Assembly: GCA_038961845.1 (NCBI GenBank)
Contig: CP152408.1
Span: 5,518,001-5,582,000, forward strand
From: Xylophilus sp. GW821-FHT01B05
GTDB lineage: Bacteria; Pseudomonadota; Gammaproteobacteria; Burkholderiales; Burkholderiaceae_C
Length of the DNA: 64,000 nucleotides
Reading direction: 5' to 3'
Part shown: piece by piece, positions 42,561 through 50,674 of the stretch
Layout: the number at the start of each line of letters is the position of its first letter
Numbering within the stretch: position 1 is the stretch's first letter
Notes under the pieces: generated by a model
Told to the model about the DNA's origin: nothing
Database searches by the model: none
What the model saw: only the letters and a program-made list of their open reading frames with translations
Made by a program: the position numbers and the translations under genes

Positions 42561-43196
42561 ATGGACGACACCACTCCCACGGCCGACCGCATCCTGTTGC
42601 TGCTGAAGACCCGCGGCCCCGCGCCTGCGGCCGCGCTGGCCGAGGCGCTGGGCATCACGCCCGAGGCCGCGCGCCAGCAGATCCAGAAGCTGCAGGCCGA
42701 AGGCCTGGTGGAAGGCCGGCAGGCCGAATCCACCGGCGTTGGCCGGCCACGCCAGGCCTGGGCGCTAACGGCGGCCGGGCATGCGCGCTTCCCGGACACG
42801 CATGCGCAGCTCACCCTGCAGCTCATAGGCGCGGTGCGCCAGTTGTTTGGGGAAGAAGGCCTGGAGCGCCTGGTCAGCCAGCGCGAGGCCGACAGCCGCG
42901 CCGACTACCAGCGCGCCTGTGCCGGCCTGACCGCGCTGGAGCCGCGCCTGCGCCGCCTGGCCGAGATCCGCGCGGCCGAGGGCTATATGGCCCGGCTCGA
43001 GCGCGCGGGCAGCGACTGGCTGCTGGTGGAAGACCACTGCCCGATCTGCGCCGCCGCGCAAAGCTGCCAGGGCTTTTGCCGCTCGGAGCTGCAGCTGTTC
43101 CAGGAGGTTGCCGGCACCGGCGCCACGCTGCGCCGCGAAGAGCACCTGCTGGCGGGTGCGCGGCGCTGTGTGTACCGGATTACGCCGGTGGCGTAG
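42561..43196 (+). CDS. SufR-like winged-helix regulator with a Cys cluster
   Basis: 211 residues. N-terminal winged helix: ADRILLLLKTRGPAPAAALA, then ITPEAARQQIQKLQAEGLV. The C-terminal part has Cys160, 163, 169 and 173 (DHCPICAAAQSCQGFC) plus Cys203. Cys160-x12-Cys173 matches the first spacing of the iron-sulfur regulator SufR. A redox- or iron-sulfur-responsive repressor is therefore likely, controlling the divergent MFS gene through the paired palindromes. Confidence 0.82.
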   Translation: MDDTTPTADRILLLLKTRGPAPAAALAEALGITPEAARQQIQKLQAEGLVEGRQAESTGVGRPRQAWALTAAGHARFPDTHAQLTLQLIGAVRQLFGEEGLERLVSQREADSRADYQRACAGLTALEPRLRRLAEIRAAEGYMARLERAGSDWLLVEDHCPICAAAQSCQGFCRSELQLFQEVAGTGATLRREEHLLAGARRCVYRITPVA

Positions 43197-43830
43197 CGGC
43201 AAGCCCGCGCATCACCTCGGCCACCTCTCGATCCGCAGCGCTGGCGCTTGCGCCCAAACCAGCGACCACGCCCTGCTGGTCGGCCGCCGTGCGGTTCTGG
43301 CTCAGCTTCCATTTGCCTTCAACGCGGGTGATGGCGATTTCCAGGCCCACGATCTTGGTCAGCATGTCGTCGATGTAATCACGCGGCGCGTCGGCCATGG
43401 CCCAGGGCGCGTCGCGGCCGGCCTCGAAGCGGCGGGTCAGGCGCCCGACCAGGCCGCGCAGCCAGCGCGCGTCTTCATGCACCGTGACGCGGCCGTGCAC
43501 GTTCACCGCCTGGTAGTTGTAGGTGGGCACGACCTGGTGGGTGTCCTGCTTGCTTGGGTAGAGGCTGGGCGAGACATAGGCGCTGGGCCCCTGGAACACC
43601 ACCAGCGCCTCGACCGGCATGGCCGCCACGTACTGCCACACCGCATTGGCGCGCGCCACGTGGCAGCGCAGCACGCCCAGGCCGCCCTGGCAGCGGTCCC
43701 ATTCAAAGGGCAGTTGGTTGGCATCCAGCCCCGCATCAGACAAGGTCACCAGCGCGCCTAGCGGCGAGCGCGCCACGGCGTCGTGCAGCAGGGCAAGGTC
43801 TTTCTCTTCGAAGTGGGCGGGCAGGTACAT
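43180..43830 (-). CDS. PaiB-family FMN-binding protein (putative negative regulator)
   Basis: 216 residues. MYLPAHFEEKDLALLHDAVA, then QLPFEWDR, LRCHVARANAVW, LVVFQGPSAYVSPSLYPSK and TYNYQAVNVHGRV are the PaiB pattern, a split-barrel FMN-binding fold. Originally described as a negative regulator of sporulation and protease genes in Bacillus; the biochemical role in proteobacteria is unclear. Its 3' end overlaps the SufR-like gene by 17 bases, tail to tail. Confidence 0.87.
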   Translation of the reverse strand: MYLPAHFEEKDLALLHDAVARSPLGALVTLSDAGLDANQLPFEWDRCQGGLGVLRCHVARANAVWQYVAAMPVEALVVFQGPSAYVSPSLYPSKQDTHQVVPTYNYQAVNVHGRVTVHEDARWLRGLVGRLTRRFEAGRDAPWAMADAPRDYIDDMLTKIVGLEIAITRVEGKWKLSQNRTAADQQGVVAGLGASASAADREVAEVMRGLAATPPA

Positions 43831-43939
43831 GGCGTGCGCGTGGGTCTGTTGGTGGGGCCACAGAGTATCGGCCTACAAAGCGTCACGGCTACGACACGGG
43901 GCCGGCCCAGAATCGCGCATTCCCCCGGAGGCCCTTCTC

Positions 43940-45310
43940 ATGCAACACCGCTCCCGCACGGCCCTGGCCGCCCTCCCCGTCCTCTTTGCCGGCCTGCTCG
44001 CCGCCGCCTGCAGCAGCCCGCAGCCAGCACCGCCGCCCGCCAAGCCAGTGCCGCTGGTGATCGGCCACCGTGGCCTGCCCGGCCTGTACCCGGAAGAGAC
44101 GCAGCCCGCCTACGAGGCCGCCGCCGACCAGGGCGCCGACTCGCTCGAAGCCGATCTGCACCTGAGCAAGGACTGCGTGCTGGTGGTACGGCACAACCCC
44201 TGGCTCAGCGACAACACCAGCATTGCCGAAGTCGCCAAGACCAATGCCGCCGTGGCCGCGCGCAAGCGCACCGTGCCGGGCGTGAAGGTCAAGGTCAGTT
44301 GGCCCACCACGGCCGACAGCGGGCCGTCGGAATACCTCAGCGACCTGACCGATCCGGCCAACCCCAAATCGGTACTGAAGTCGCTGATCGTGGACGGCGA
44401 GGACCACACCGGCGACTGGTCCATCACCGACTTCACCGTGGCCGAGCTGAAGCAATGGGTGCGCGGCACCACCTACGACGCGCGCGACCAGCGCCCCAGC
44501 GCACTCAACGGCATCTACCCGGTGCTGACCTTCCAGGAGCTGATCGACATCGCACGCGCCAAGAGCCAGGCGCTGGGCCGCACGCTGTCGGTCTACCCCG
44601 AGACCAAAAACCCCTACTGGAACAACGCACAGGCCATTGCCAACGGCTGCGGCCTGCCCGGCAGCCACCCGCTGGAAGACGCGCTGCTGAAGGCGCTCGA
44701 CGCCAACCAGCTCAACAGCAAAGAGGCGCCGGTCTTCGTGCAGAGCTTTGACCCAGCCAGCCTCAAGTACCTGCGCAGCCGCGGCCTGAAGGCCAAGGCG
44801 GTGCAGTTGATGGACGGCAACGGCATGGACTTCCGCACCGGCGCCACCATCTACAACACGCGCCAGGCCAGCACCTTCGCCAGCGGCCGCCCCTACAGCT
44901 GGACATTGGCCGGCGACCCGCGCTACTTCGACGCCATGTTCACCCCCGCCGGCCTGGCCGAGATCAAGACCTATGCCGACGGCATAGGCCCCTGGAAGCC
45001 GCAACTGCTGTCGCTGCGCATCCTGCCCTGGAAGGACAAAAACGCCGACGGCACGCCCTACACCGGCACCCTGGCCGAGGTCAACACCATCACCCCCACC
45101 GGCCTGATCGCAGATGCGCACAAGGCCGGCCTGCTGGTGCACAGCTTCACCTTCCGCAACGAGAAGAAGTACCTGGCCGGCCTCTACAACGGCGACCCAA
45201 CCGCCGAGTACCTGGCCTTCTTCCGCGCCGGCGTGGACGGCGTGTTCTCTGACTTCACGCCGACCGCCTTTGCGGCGCGCGCGGCCTACCTGCGCGAGAG
45301 CGGGCGCTAG
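43940..45310 (+). CDS. glpQ: Glycerophosphodiester phosphodiesterase, exported
   Basis: 456 residues. Hydrophobic leader with Cys24 in AAACSS, possibly a lipoprotein, though the lipobox is weak. The GDPD site has His43-Arg44 (IGHRGLPG), Glu70 and Asp72 (SLEADLHLS) and His85 (VRHNPW). It splits glycerophosphodiesters to glycerol-3-phosphate and an alcohol in the periplasm. GGAGG precedes the ATG. Longer than E. coli GlpQ (358) owing to loops typical of this group. Confidence 0.88.
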   Translation: MQHRSRTALAALPVLFAGLLAAACSSPQPAPPPAKPVPLVIGHRGLPGLYPEETQPAYEAAADQGADSLEADLHLSKDCVLVVRHNPWLSDNTSIAEVAKTNAAVAARKRTVPGVKVKVSWPTTADSGPSEYLSDLTDPANPKSVLKSLIVDGEDHTGDWSITDFTVAELKQWVRGTTYDARDQRPSALNGIYPVLTFQELIDIARAKSQALGRTLSVYPETKNPYWNNAQAIANGCGLPGSHPLEDALLKALDANQLNSKEAPVFVQSFDPASLKYLRSRGLKAKAVQLMDGNGMDFRTGATIYNTRQASTFASGRPYSWTLAGDPRYFDAMFTPAGLAEIKTYADGIGPWKPQLLSLRILPWKDKNADGTPYTGTLAEVNTITPTGLIADAHKAGLLVHSFTFRNEKKYLAGLYNGDPTAEYLAFFRAGVDGVFSDFTPTAFAARAAYLRESGR

Positions 45311-45352
45311 TACAGCCGCAGCCGCGCAAGGCCTGCGGCATGATGCGAGCCC

Positions 45353-45895
45353 ATGACTGCATCCGCCGACTCGCCTACCGCCGCTCCCGCCTCCCCGCCC
45401 CTGCGCGCCAGCGCCCGCTTCATGCGCGCCCACCCTGCGCACTGGATTGCGCTGGGCTTTGGCTCGGGCCTGTCGCCCATTGCGCCGGGCACGGCCGGCA
45501 CGCTGTGGGGCTGGTTGTCCTTCCTGGTGCTGCAGCACTGGCTCACGTCGGCGCAGATCGGCTGGCTGATCGCCGGCAGCACGCTGGTGGGCTGGTGGGC
45601 CTGCACGGTGACGGCGCGCAACCTGAACACGCTGGACCCGTCCAACGTGGTCTGGGACGAGATCGTCGCCTTCTGGCTGGTGCTGTGGCTGGTGACGCCG
45701 GCCGGGCTGTTGGCTCAGGTCTGCGCGTTTGTGCTGTTTCGCATCTTCGATGCGGTCAAGCGCGGGCCGGTGGGCTGGGCGGATCGCGCCTTCCACGGCC
45801 CGGGCGCGCGCGGCGGCTTCGGCATCATGCTGGACGACTTCGTGGCGGCGTTCTGCACGCTGCTGGTGATCGCCGCCTGGAAGTACTACCGATGA
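45353..45895 (+). CDS. pgpA: Phosphatidylglycerophosphatase A
   Basis: 180 residues with three to four membrane helices. The PgpA motifs are FGSGLSPIAPGTAGTL near the N-terminus, NVVWDEIVAFW in the middle and FRIFDAVKRGPVGWAD plus GIMLDDFVAA near the end. It removes phosphate from phosphatidylglycerol phosphate in the inner membrane. It overlaps pncC by four bases. The usual upstream partner thiL is 10 kb away. Confidence 0.93.
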   Translation: MTASADSPTAAPASPPLRASARFMRAHPAHWIALGFGSGLSPIAPGTAGTLWGWLSFLVLQHWLTSAQIGWLIAGSTLVGWWACTVTARNLNTLDPSNVVWDEIVAFWLVLWLVTPAGLLAQVCAFVLFRIFDAVKRGPVGWADRAFHGPGARGGFGIMLDDFVAAFCTLLVIAAWKYYR

Positions 45896-46371
45896 GCACT
45901 GGCCACGACTGGTCTGCCGTGGCCAGCGCCCTGCTGGCGCGCGGCTGGATGCTGGCCACGGCCGAGAGCTGCACCGGCGGCATGATCGCCGCGGCCTGCA
46001 CCGACCTGGCCGGCTCCAGCAACTGGTTCGAGCGCGGCTTTGTCACCTACTCCAACGCCGCCAAGACCGATTCGCTGGGCGTGGACCCGGCCCTTATCGC
46101 CGCCCACGGCGCCGTCAGCGAACCCGTGGCGCGCGCCATGGCCGCAGGCGCGCTGGCCCATTCGCGCGCCCAGGTCAGCGTGGCCGTGACCGGCGTGGCC
46201 GGCCCCACGGGCGGCAGCGCGGCCAAGCCGGTGGGCACGGTGTGGTTTGGCTTTGCGGTGGGCGGGCAAGTGCAGACGGAGACGCAGCGCTTTGCCGGCG
46301 ACCGCGCGGCGGTGCGTGCCGCCACGGTGGCGCATGCGCGGGCGCGGCTGCTGCAGCTATTAAATATATAG
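45892..46371 (+). CDS. pncC: Nicotinamide-nucleotide amidase (CinA C-terminal domain)
   Basis: 159 residues. LATAESCTGGMIAAACTDLA, GFVTYSNAAKTDSLGV, SVAVTGVAGPTGGSAAKPVG and GTVWFGF are the stand-alone CinA/PncC signatures. It deamidates nicotinamide mononucleotide in NAD recycling. ATGA overlap with pgpA. The last residues (LLQLLNI) and the stop lie in a family-A repeat, so the native end may have been replaced. Confidence 0.92.
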   Translation: MSTGHDWSAVASALLARGWMLATAESCTGGMIAAACTDLAGSSNWFERGFVTYSNAAKTDSLGVDPALIAAHGAVSEPVARAMAAGALAHSRAQVSVAVTGVAGPTGGSAAKPVGTVWFGFAVGGQVQTETQRFAGDRAAVRAATVAHARARLLQLLNI

Positions 46372-46416
46372 CTATTAGCCCAGAGCCGTCCTGGGCTAGA
46401 GGCACTTTTCCACAAG
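46357..46416 (+). repeat. Interspersed palindromic repeat, family A, at the 3' end of pncC
   Basis: AAATATATAGCTATTAGCCC, CCTGGGCTAGAGGCACTTTT. The TAG ending pncC is part of the repeat's ATATATAGCTAT head. Confidence 0.8.
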
Positions 46417-46505
46417 ATTCTCCAGCCTAGGAAAAACCCTCTTCCGCCTGAAAACGCCTCCTGCCGGCCGCAGAATGTTAGCGGTAACAACGACAGGAGA
46501 CACCC

Positions 46506-47495
46506 ATGCCGCAAGCGCTTGCGCACCCGCTTGGCCGCCGCGCCTTCGCTGCCGCACTCGGCGCCCTGGCCCTGCCTGGCCATGCGTCCGGCGCGGCCGA
46601 TGCCTGGCCCAGCCGCCCGGTCAAGATCATTGCGCCGGTACCGCCCGGCGGCTCCACCGACCGCATGGCGCGGCTGCTGGCGCACGAGTACGGCAAGGTC
46701 TTTCGGCAGTCCTTCGTGGTGGACAACCGGGGCGGCGGCGGGGGTGGCATCGGCACCGCCGTGGTGGCCAAGGCGCCGGCCGACGGCTACACCCTGCTGC
46801 TCACCGGGGTCTTCAACACCATCAATGCCAGCCTGCTGCAGCAGCCCTTCGACTACCTGCAGGATTTCGTGCACATCGCGTCGGCCTTCCAGGGGCCCAA
46901 CGTGCTGGTCGTGCGCCCGGACTTCCCGGCCAGGACCGTCGCCGAACTGGTGGCGCTGGCCAAGGCCGAGCCCGGCAAGATCGACTTCGCCAGCGCAGGC
47001 AACGGCACCTCCGGCCACCTGACGATGGAGATCTTCCAGCGCGCCGCCGGCATACGCCTGACGCACATCGCCTACAAGGGCGGCGGCCCGGCGCTGCAAG
47101 ACGTGCTGTCCGGCGTGGCGCCCATGCTTGCCACCAACCAGGACACGCTGCTGCCGCACGTGCGGGCCGGCAAGCTGCGCGCCCTGGCCGTCACCAGCGA
47201 GAAGCGCAATCCGGTCTACCCGGACGTGCCGAGCTTCGTCGAATGCGGCTACCCGGACCTGGTCGTGACCTCGTGGGGCGGCCTGGACGCCCCGCGCGGC
47301 ACGCCGGCGGCCATCGTCGAGCGGCTCAACGCGGCGACCACCCAGGCCATGCAGGTGCCCGAGGTGCGGCGCCAGGTCGAGGCCGAGGGCTGGGAGGTCT
47401 TCACCGGCAACCCGGCCAGCTTCGACGCTTTTGTGCGCGACGAGACCCGGCGCTGGGGCCGCATCATCCAATCTGCGGGCATCCGCGCTTCCTGA
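46506..47495 (+). CDS. Bug/TctC-family periplasmic binding protein
   Basis: 329 residues, signal peptide ending PGHASGA. Contains VKIIAPVPPGGSTDRMARLL, VDNRGGGGGGIGTAVVA, THIAYKGGGPALQDVL and AGKLRALAVTS. AGGAGACACCC precedes the ATG. Paired with the MetX-like gene 20 bases downstream. Confidence 0.9.
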   Translation: MPQALAHPLGRRAFAAALGALALPGHASGAADAWPSRPVKIIAPVPPGGSTDRMARLLAHEYGKVFRQSFVVDNRGGGGGGIGTAVVAKAPADGYTLLLTGVFNTINASLLQQPFDYLQDFVHIASAFQGPNVLVVRPDFPARTVAELVALAKAEPGKIDFASAGNGTSGHLTMEIFQRAAGIRLTHIAYKGGGPALQDVLSGVAPMLATNQDTLLPHVRAGKLRALAVTSEKRNPVYPDVPSFVECGYPDLVVTSWGGLDAPRGTPAAIVERLNAATTQAMQVPEVRRQVEAEGWEVFTGNPASFDAFVRDETRRWGRIIQSAGIRAS

Positions 47496-47515
47496 CCTGA
47501 GACCACCTCGTTCCC

Positions 47516-48544
47516 ATGCCATCCGATCTGCGCCATACCTTCGGCCCGCTGGGCCTTGCCTGCGGCAGCGTGCTGCCCCAGGTCACCGTGGCCTATGCCG
47601 CCTATGGCCGCCTGGCAGAGGACGGCAGCAACGCCATCCTGGTCACGCACGGCTACACCGCCAGCCACCAGATGCTTGCGCACGGCCAGGGCACGGCCGA
47701 AGGCTCGTGGGCGCCGCTGATCGGGCCGGGCAAGCCGCTGGACACCGAGCGCTACTACATCGTGTGCTCCAACATGCTCGGCTCCTGCTACGGCACGACC
47801 GGCCCCGGCAGCATCGATCCGCGCAGCGGCCGGCCCTACGGCCCGGACTTCCCCGAGATCACGCTGGCCGACGTCGTCGAGGTGCAACGCCGGCTGCTGG
47901 AGCACCTGGGCGTGCAGCGCCTGCGCACGGTGGTGGGGCCGTCTTTCGGCGGCTTCCAGGCGCTGCAATGGGCGCTCGACCAGCCGGGCCGGGTGGATGC
48001 GATCGGGGTCATCGTCTCGGCGCCACGGCTGGCGCCCAACCGGCATCTGGGCATGGACGCGCTGCTGGCCACGCTGCGCGCCGATCCGCACTGGAACGGC
48101 GGCCACTACTACGAGCGCGGCGGCATCGTGCCCACGCTGGAGAAGATCCGCACCGAGACCATGTACGCCTACGGCATGGATGCCGTGCTGGCGGCGCGCG
48201 GCTGGGCGCCACCGCAGCGCCAGGCGCACATCCAGGCCGCTGCGGCGGCCTGGGCGCGGGAGTTCGACGGCAATGCGCTGGTCACGCTGCTGCGCGCCGC
48301 GCAGGCCTTTGATGCGCGGCCGCGGCTGGAGCAGGTGCGTGCCAACGTGCTGCATGTGGTGGCCAACAGCGACCTGCTGTTTCCGCCCGACCCGACCATG
48401 CAGGCCGCGATGGCCCGCACCCGCGGCCACCGTCCGCTGCGCTACCTGGAGATGGACACGCCCTTCGGCCACCAGGCCTCGGGCCCGGCGCACGCACTCT
48501 GGAGCGAGGCCCTGCGCGAGCTGATCGAGGGCGCGGGGCGCTAG
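47516..48544 (+). CDS. MetX-like alpha/beta-hydrolase (homoserine O-acetyltransferase family)
   Basis: 342 residues. The nucleophile Ser143 is in VVGPSFGGFQALQW (MetX has GGSMGGMQ). The triad is completed by Asp in VANSDLLFPP and His in FGHQASGP. SCYGTTGPGSIDPRSGRPYG is the MetX acyl-binding region. True MetX makes O-acetylhomoserine; the altered nucleophile context and partnership with a Bug receptor argue for a paralogue acting on an imported acid or ester. Confidence 0.82.
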   Translation: MPSDLRHTFGPLGLACGSVLPQVTVAYAAYGRLAEDGSNAILVTHGYTASHQMLAHGQGTAEGSWAPLIGPGKPLDTERYYIVCSNMLGSCYGTTGPGSIDPRSGRPYGPDFPEITLADVVEVQRRLLEHLGVQRLRTVVGPSFGGFQALQWALDQPGRVDAIGVIVSAPRLAPNRHLGMDALLATLRADPHWNGGHYYERGGIVPTLEKIRTETMYAYGMDAVLAARGWAPPQRQAHIQAAAAAWAREFDGNALVTLLRAAQAFDARPRLEQVRANVLHVVANSDLLFPPDPTMQAAMARTRGHRPLRYLEMDTPFGHQASGPAHALWSEALRELIEGAGR

Positions 48545-48559
48545 CGGCCGGCCGCTCTG

Positions 48560-48615
48560 TTTTTAATAGCTATATGCCTAGGCCCCACCTGGGCAAAAGG
48601 CGTATTTCCTTCAAA
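48560..48615 (+). repeat. Interspersed palindromic repeat, family A
   Basis: TTTTAATAGCTATATGCCTA, CACCTGGGCAAAAGGCGTAT, TTCCTTCAAA. Lies between convergent MetX-like and DHDPS-like genes; its tail reaches the stop of the latter. Confidence 0.8.
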
Positions 48616-49519
48616 CTTCGAGCAGTGCAGCAGCCTCGACGCGCCGTACCAGCCGGTCGATCTCCAGCAGATCGATAGCGCTCAGCTTCGGCCCCGGCTG
48701 GCGCATGGCGGCGCTGCGGATGGCGCCGCGGCGGCGCAGCACCTCTTTGCGCACGGCCACGCCCCACTGGCTCTGGTTCTCGTAGTTGAGCAGTGGCAGG
48801 TAGCGGTCGAACAGGTCGTGCGCCTCTTCCACCTGGCCCTGCGTGTAGAGCCGGTACACGCCCGACAGCATCTCGGGGTACGAGAAGCCGGCCATGGGCC
48901 CGTCGATGCCGCGCGCCAGCTCTTGTGGCAGGTAGACGCCGTTGTTGCCGGTGAGGATGGCGATGCGCCGGCCGGGCGCGGCGCGCAGCCGGCTGATCTT
49001 GCCCAGGCTGGGCAGGTCTTCTTCCTTCAGCACCTGGATCTGCGGAAAGGCCTCGATCAGCCGCAGGATGCTGGGCACCGACATCCACACGCCGGTAGAG
49101 GCCGGGTAATCCTGCAGCACCGTGGGCACGTCGCCGATCTGCGCGAACACGCCGCTGAAGTAGGCAAACAGCTCGTCTTCGGTCTTCAGGCCGTGCGGCG
49201 GCGCAATCATCACGCCGGCCGCGCCCTGGTCCATCACGCGCGCGGTCAGCTCGCGCAGGTTGGCGATGCTGGCGTTGCTTACGCCCACCACCACCGGTTT
49301 GCCGCCCGCGCGGGCGATGTAGCGCCCGGCCACGGCCAGCGCCTCGTCCGGCGTGAGCTTGACCGATTCGCCCGCCACGCCCAGCACGGTGAAACCGTTG
49401 GCGCCGTGGCGCAGGTAGAAGTCGGCCAGGGTGTCAATGCTGTCCAGGTCGACCGCGCCCTGCTCGGTGAAGGGCGTCTGGGCGACGATGTAGAGGCCCT
49501 TCGCGTTGGCAAGGCTCAT
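48611..49519 (-). CDS. Dihydrodipicolinate synthase-family lyase/dehydratase (sugar-acid type)
   Basis: 302-residue TIM barrel. The Schiff-base Lys165 is in IQVLKEEDLPS and Tyr138 in LQDYPAST; GVAGESVKLT replaces the GTTGE loop. Together with an IlvD/Edd-type dehydratase and a Bug receptor this fits the 2-keto-3-deoxy sugar-acid branch (aldolase or dehydratase) better than lysine biosynthesis. Start and the Bug stop overlap (ATGA). The stop codon lies at the edge of a family-A repeat. Confidence 0.85.
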   Translation of the reverse strand: MSLANAKGLYIVAQTPFTEQGAVDLDSIDTLADFYLRHGANGFTVLGVAGESVKLTPDEALAVAGRYIARAGGKPVVVGVSNASIANLRELTARVMDQGAAGVMIAPPHGLKTEDELFAYFSGVFAQIGDVPTVLQDYPASTGVWMSVPSILRLIEAFPQIQVLKEEDLPSLGKISRLRAAPGRRIAILTGNNGVYLPQELARGIDGPMAGFSYPEMLSGVYRLYTQGQVEEAHDLFDRYLPLLNYENQSQWGVAVRKEVLRRRGAIRSAAMRQPGPKLSAIDLLEIDRLVRRVEAAALLEV

Positions 49520-50502
49520 TCGACGGTCGCCCCCGAGGTCTTGACGGTTTCACTCCACTTGGTGATCTCGTTCTTGACGAAGGCATTGGCCTGGGCCGGC
49601 GTACCGCCCACGACGACAAAGCCCACGGCTTCGAGCTTCTCGCGGATGCGCGGGCTGGCCATGGCTTTGATGGTGGCGGCCGAGAGCTTGTCGATCACCG
49701 CCTGCGGCGTGCCGGCCGGGGCCGACAGGCCAAACCAGGATTCGGCCGCAAAGCCCGGGTAGCCCTGCTCGGCCACCGTCGGCACATCGGGGTAGGCCGG
49801 GTTGCGCTTCTCGCTGGTGACGGCCAGGGGGCGCAGCTTGCCGGCCTTGACGAAGGGCAGCAGCACGTCCTGGTTGAGGGTGAGGATGGGCACGTGGCCG
49901 GCCACGGCGTCGTTGATGGCCGGGGCGCCGCCCTTGTACGACACCGACACCATCTTGAAGCCCGCCGCCTGCTCCAGCATGTGCATGCTCAGGTGGTTGG
50001 ACGAGCCATTGCCCGAGTTGGCGGCCTGGATGGTGCCGGGCGCGGCCTTGGCCATGCGCACCAGCTCGGCCAGCGACTTGGCCGCAAACGAGGGGTGCGC
50101 CACGATCACGTTCGGCCCGGTGGCCAGCAGCGAGATGTGGATGAAGTCCTTGTCGGCGTAGGGCAGCTTGGGGTAGAGCCCGTAGTTGATGGCGTTGGAG
50201 CCCACGCCCGAGATCAGCAGCGTGTAGCCGTCCGGCGCCGCCTTGGCCGCCTGCGCGGTACCGATGCCGCCGTTGGCGCCGCCCTTGTTGTCGACCAGGA
50301 AGGTCTGGCCCAGCAGCGGCTGCAGCTCGGCCGCCAGCAGGCGCGCCATGATGTCGGTAGAGCCGCCCGGCGGGAAGGGCGCAATGATGGTGACGGGCTT
50401 GTCCGGATAAGCCCCGCCCTGGGCCAGCGCGGCGCCAGAGGCGATCAGGGCGGTGGCGGCGCAGGCGGCAGCCAGGATGCTGCGGCGGTAGGTGGAATGC
50501 AT
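49516..50502 (-). CDS. Bug/TctC-family periplasmic binding protein
   Basis: 328 residues, signal peptide ending GAALAQGG. Contains VTIIAPFPPGGSTDIMARLL, VDNKGGANGGIGTAQAA, VSYKGGAPAINDAV and AGKLRPLAVTS. Start MHSTYRRS has GAGGAGACAAGC before it. Between the dehydratase and the DHDPS-like gene, so it probably binds a sugar acid. Confidence 0.9.
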   Translation of the reverse strand: MHSTYRRSILAAACAATALIASGAALAQGGAYPDKPVTIIAPFPPGGSTDIMARLLAAELQPLLGQTFLVDNKGGANGGIGTAQAAKAAPDGYTLLISGVGSNAINYGLYPKLPYADKDFIHISLLATGPNVIVAHPSFAAKSLAELVRMAKAAPGTIQAANSGNGSSNHLSMHMLEQAAGFKMVSVSYKGGAPAINDAVAGHVPILTLNQDVLLPFVKAGKLRPLAVTSEKRNPAYPDVPTVAEQGYPGFAAESWFGLSAPAGTPQAVIDKLSAATIKAMASPRIREKLEAVGFVVVGGTPAQANAFVKNEITKWSETVKTSGATVE

Positions 50503-50577
50503 GCTTGTCTCCTCGATGGTGGATGGCAAAAAAAGGAGGCGTCTGCGCGCCTCTCTGGAGCGGTGTGCTCGCACGGG

Positions 50578-50672
50578 TTTGCAATCAAAGTGAGAACAAG
50601 GCGCGAAGCCGCAGACAGTGCTTCAGCACGGCAAGGCGAAGCAACGCCGTTATCGCTTTGATTGCGAAGCCG
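50578..50672. repeat. Interspersed repeat, family D, with long terminal inverted repeats
   Basis: TTGCAATCAAAG at the left and CTTTGATTGCGAA at the right are inverted; between them lie GAGAACAAGGCGCGAAGCC and AGACAGTGCTTCAGCACGG. It fills most of the 172-base gap between the Bug and dehydratase genes. A vestige is at 15637-15673. Confidence 0.65.
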
Positions 50673-50674
50673 TA

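Noticed and set aside
43889..45796. 635-codon minus-strand frame opposite the GDPD gene
   Set aside because: Antisense shadow without any recognised motif; GDPD and pgpA on the plus strand are unambiguous.
48611..49519. dapA of lysine biosynthesis
   Set aside because: The GTTGE loop is replaced and the neighbours are a sugar-acid dehydratase and a Bug receptor, so a catabolic member of the family is more likely.
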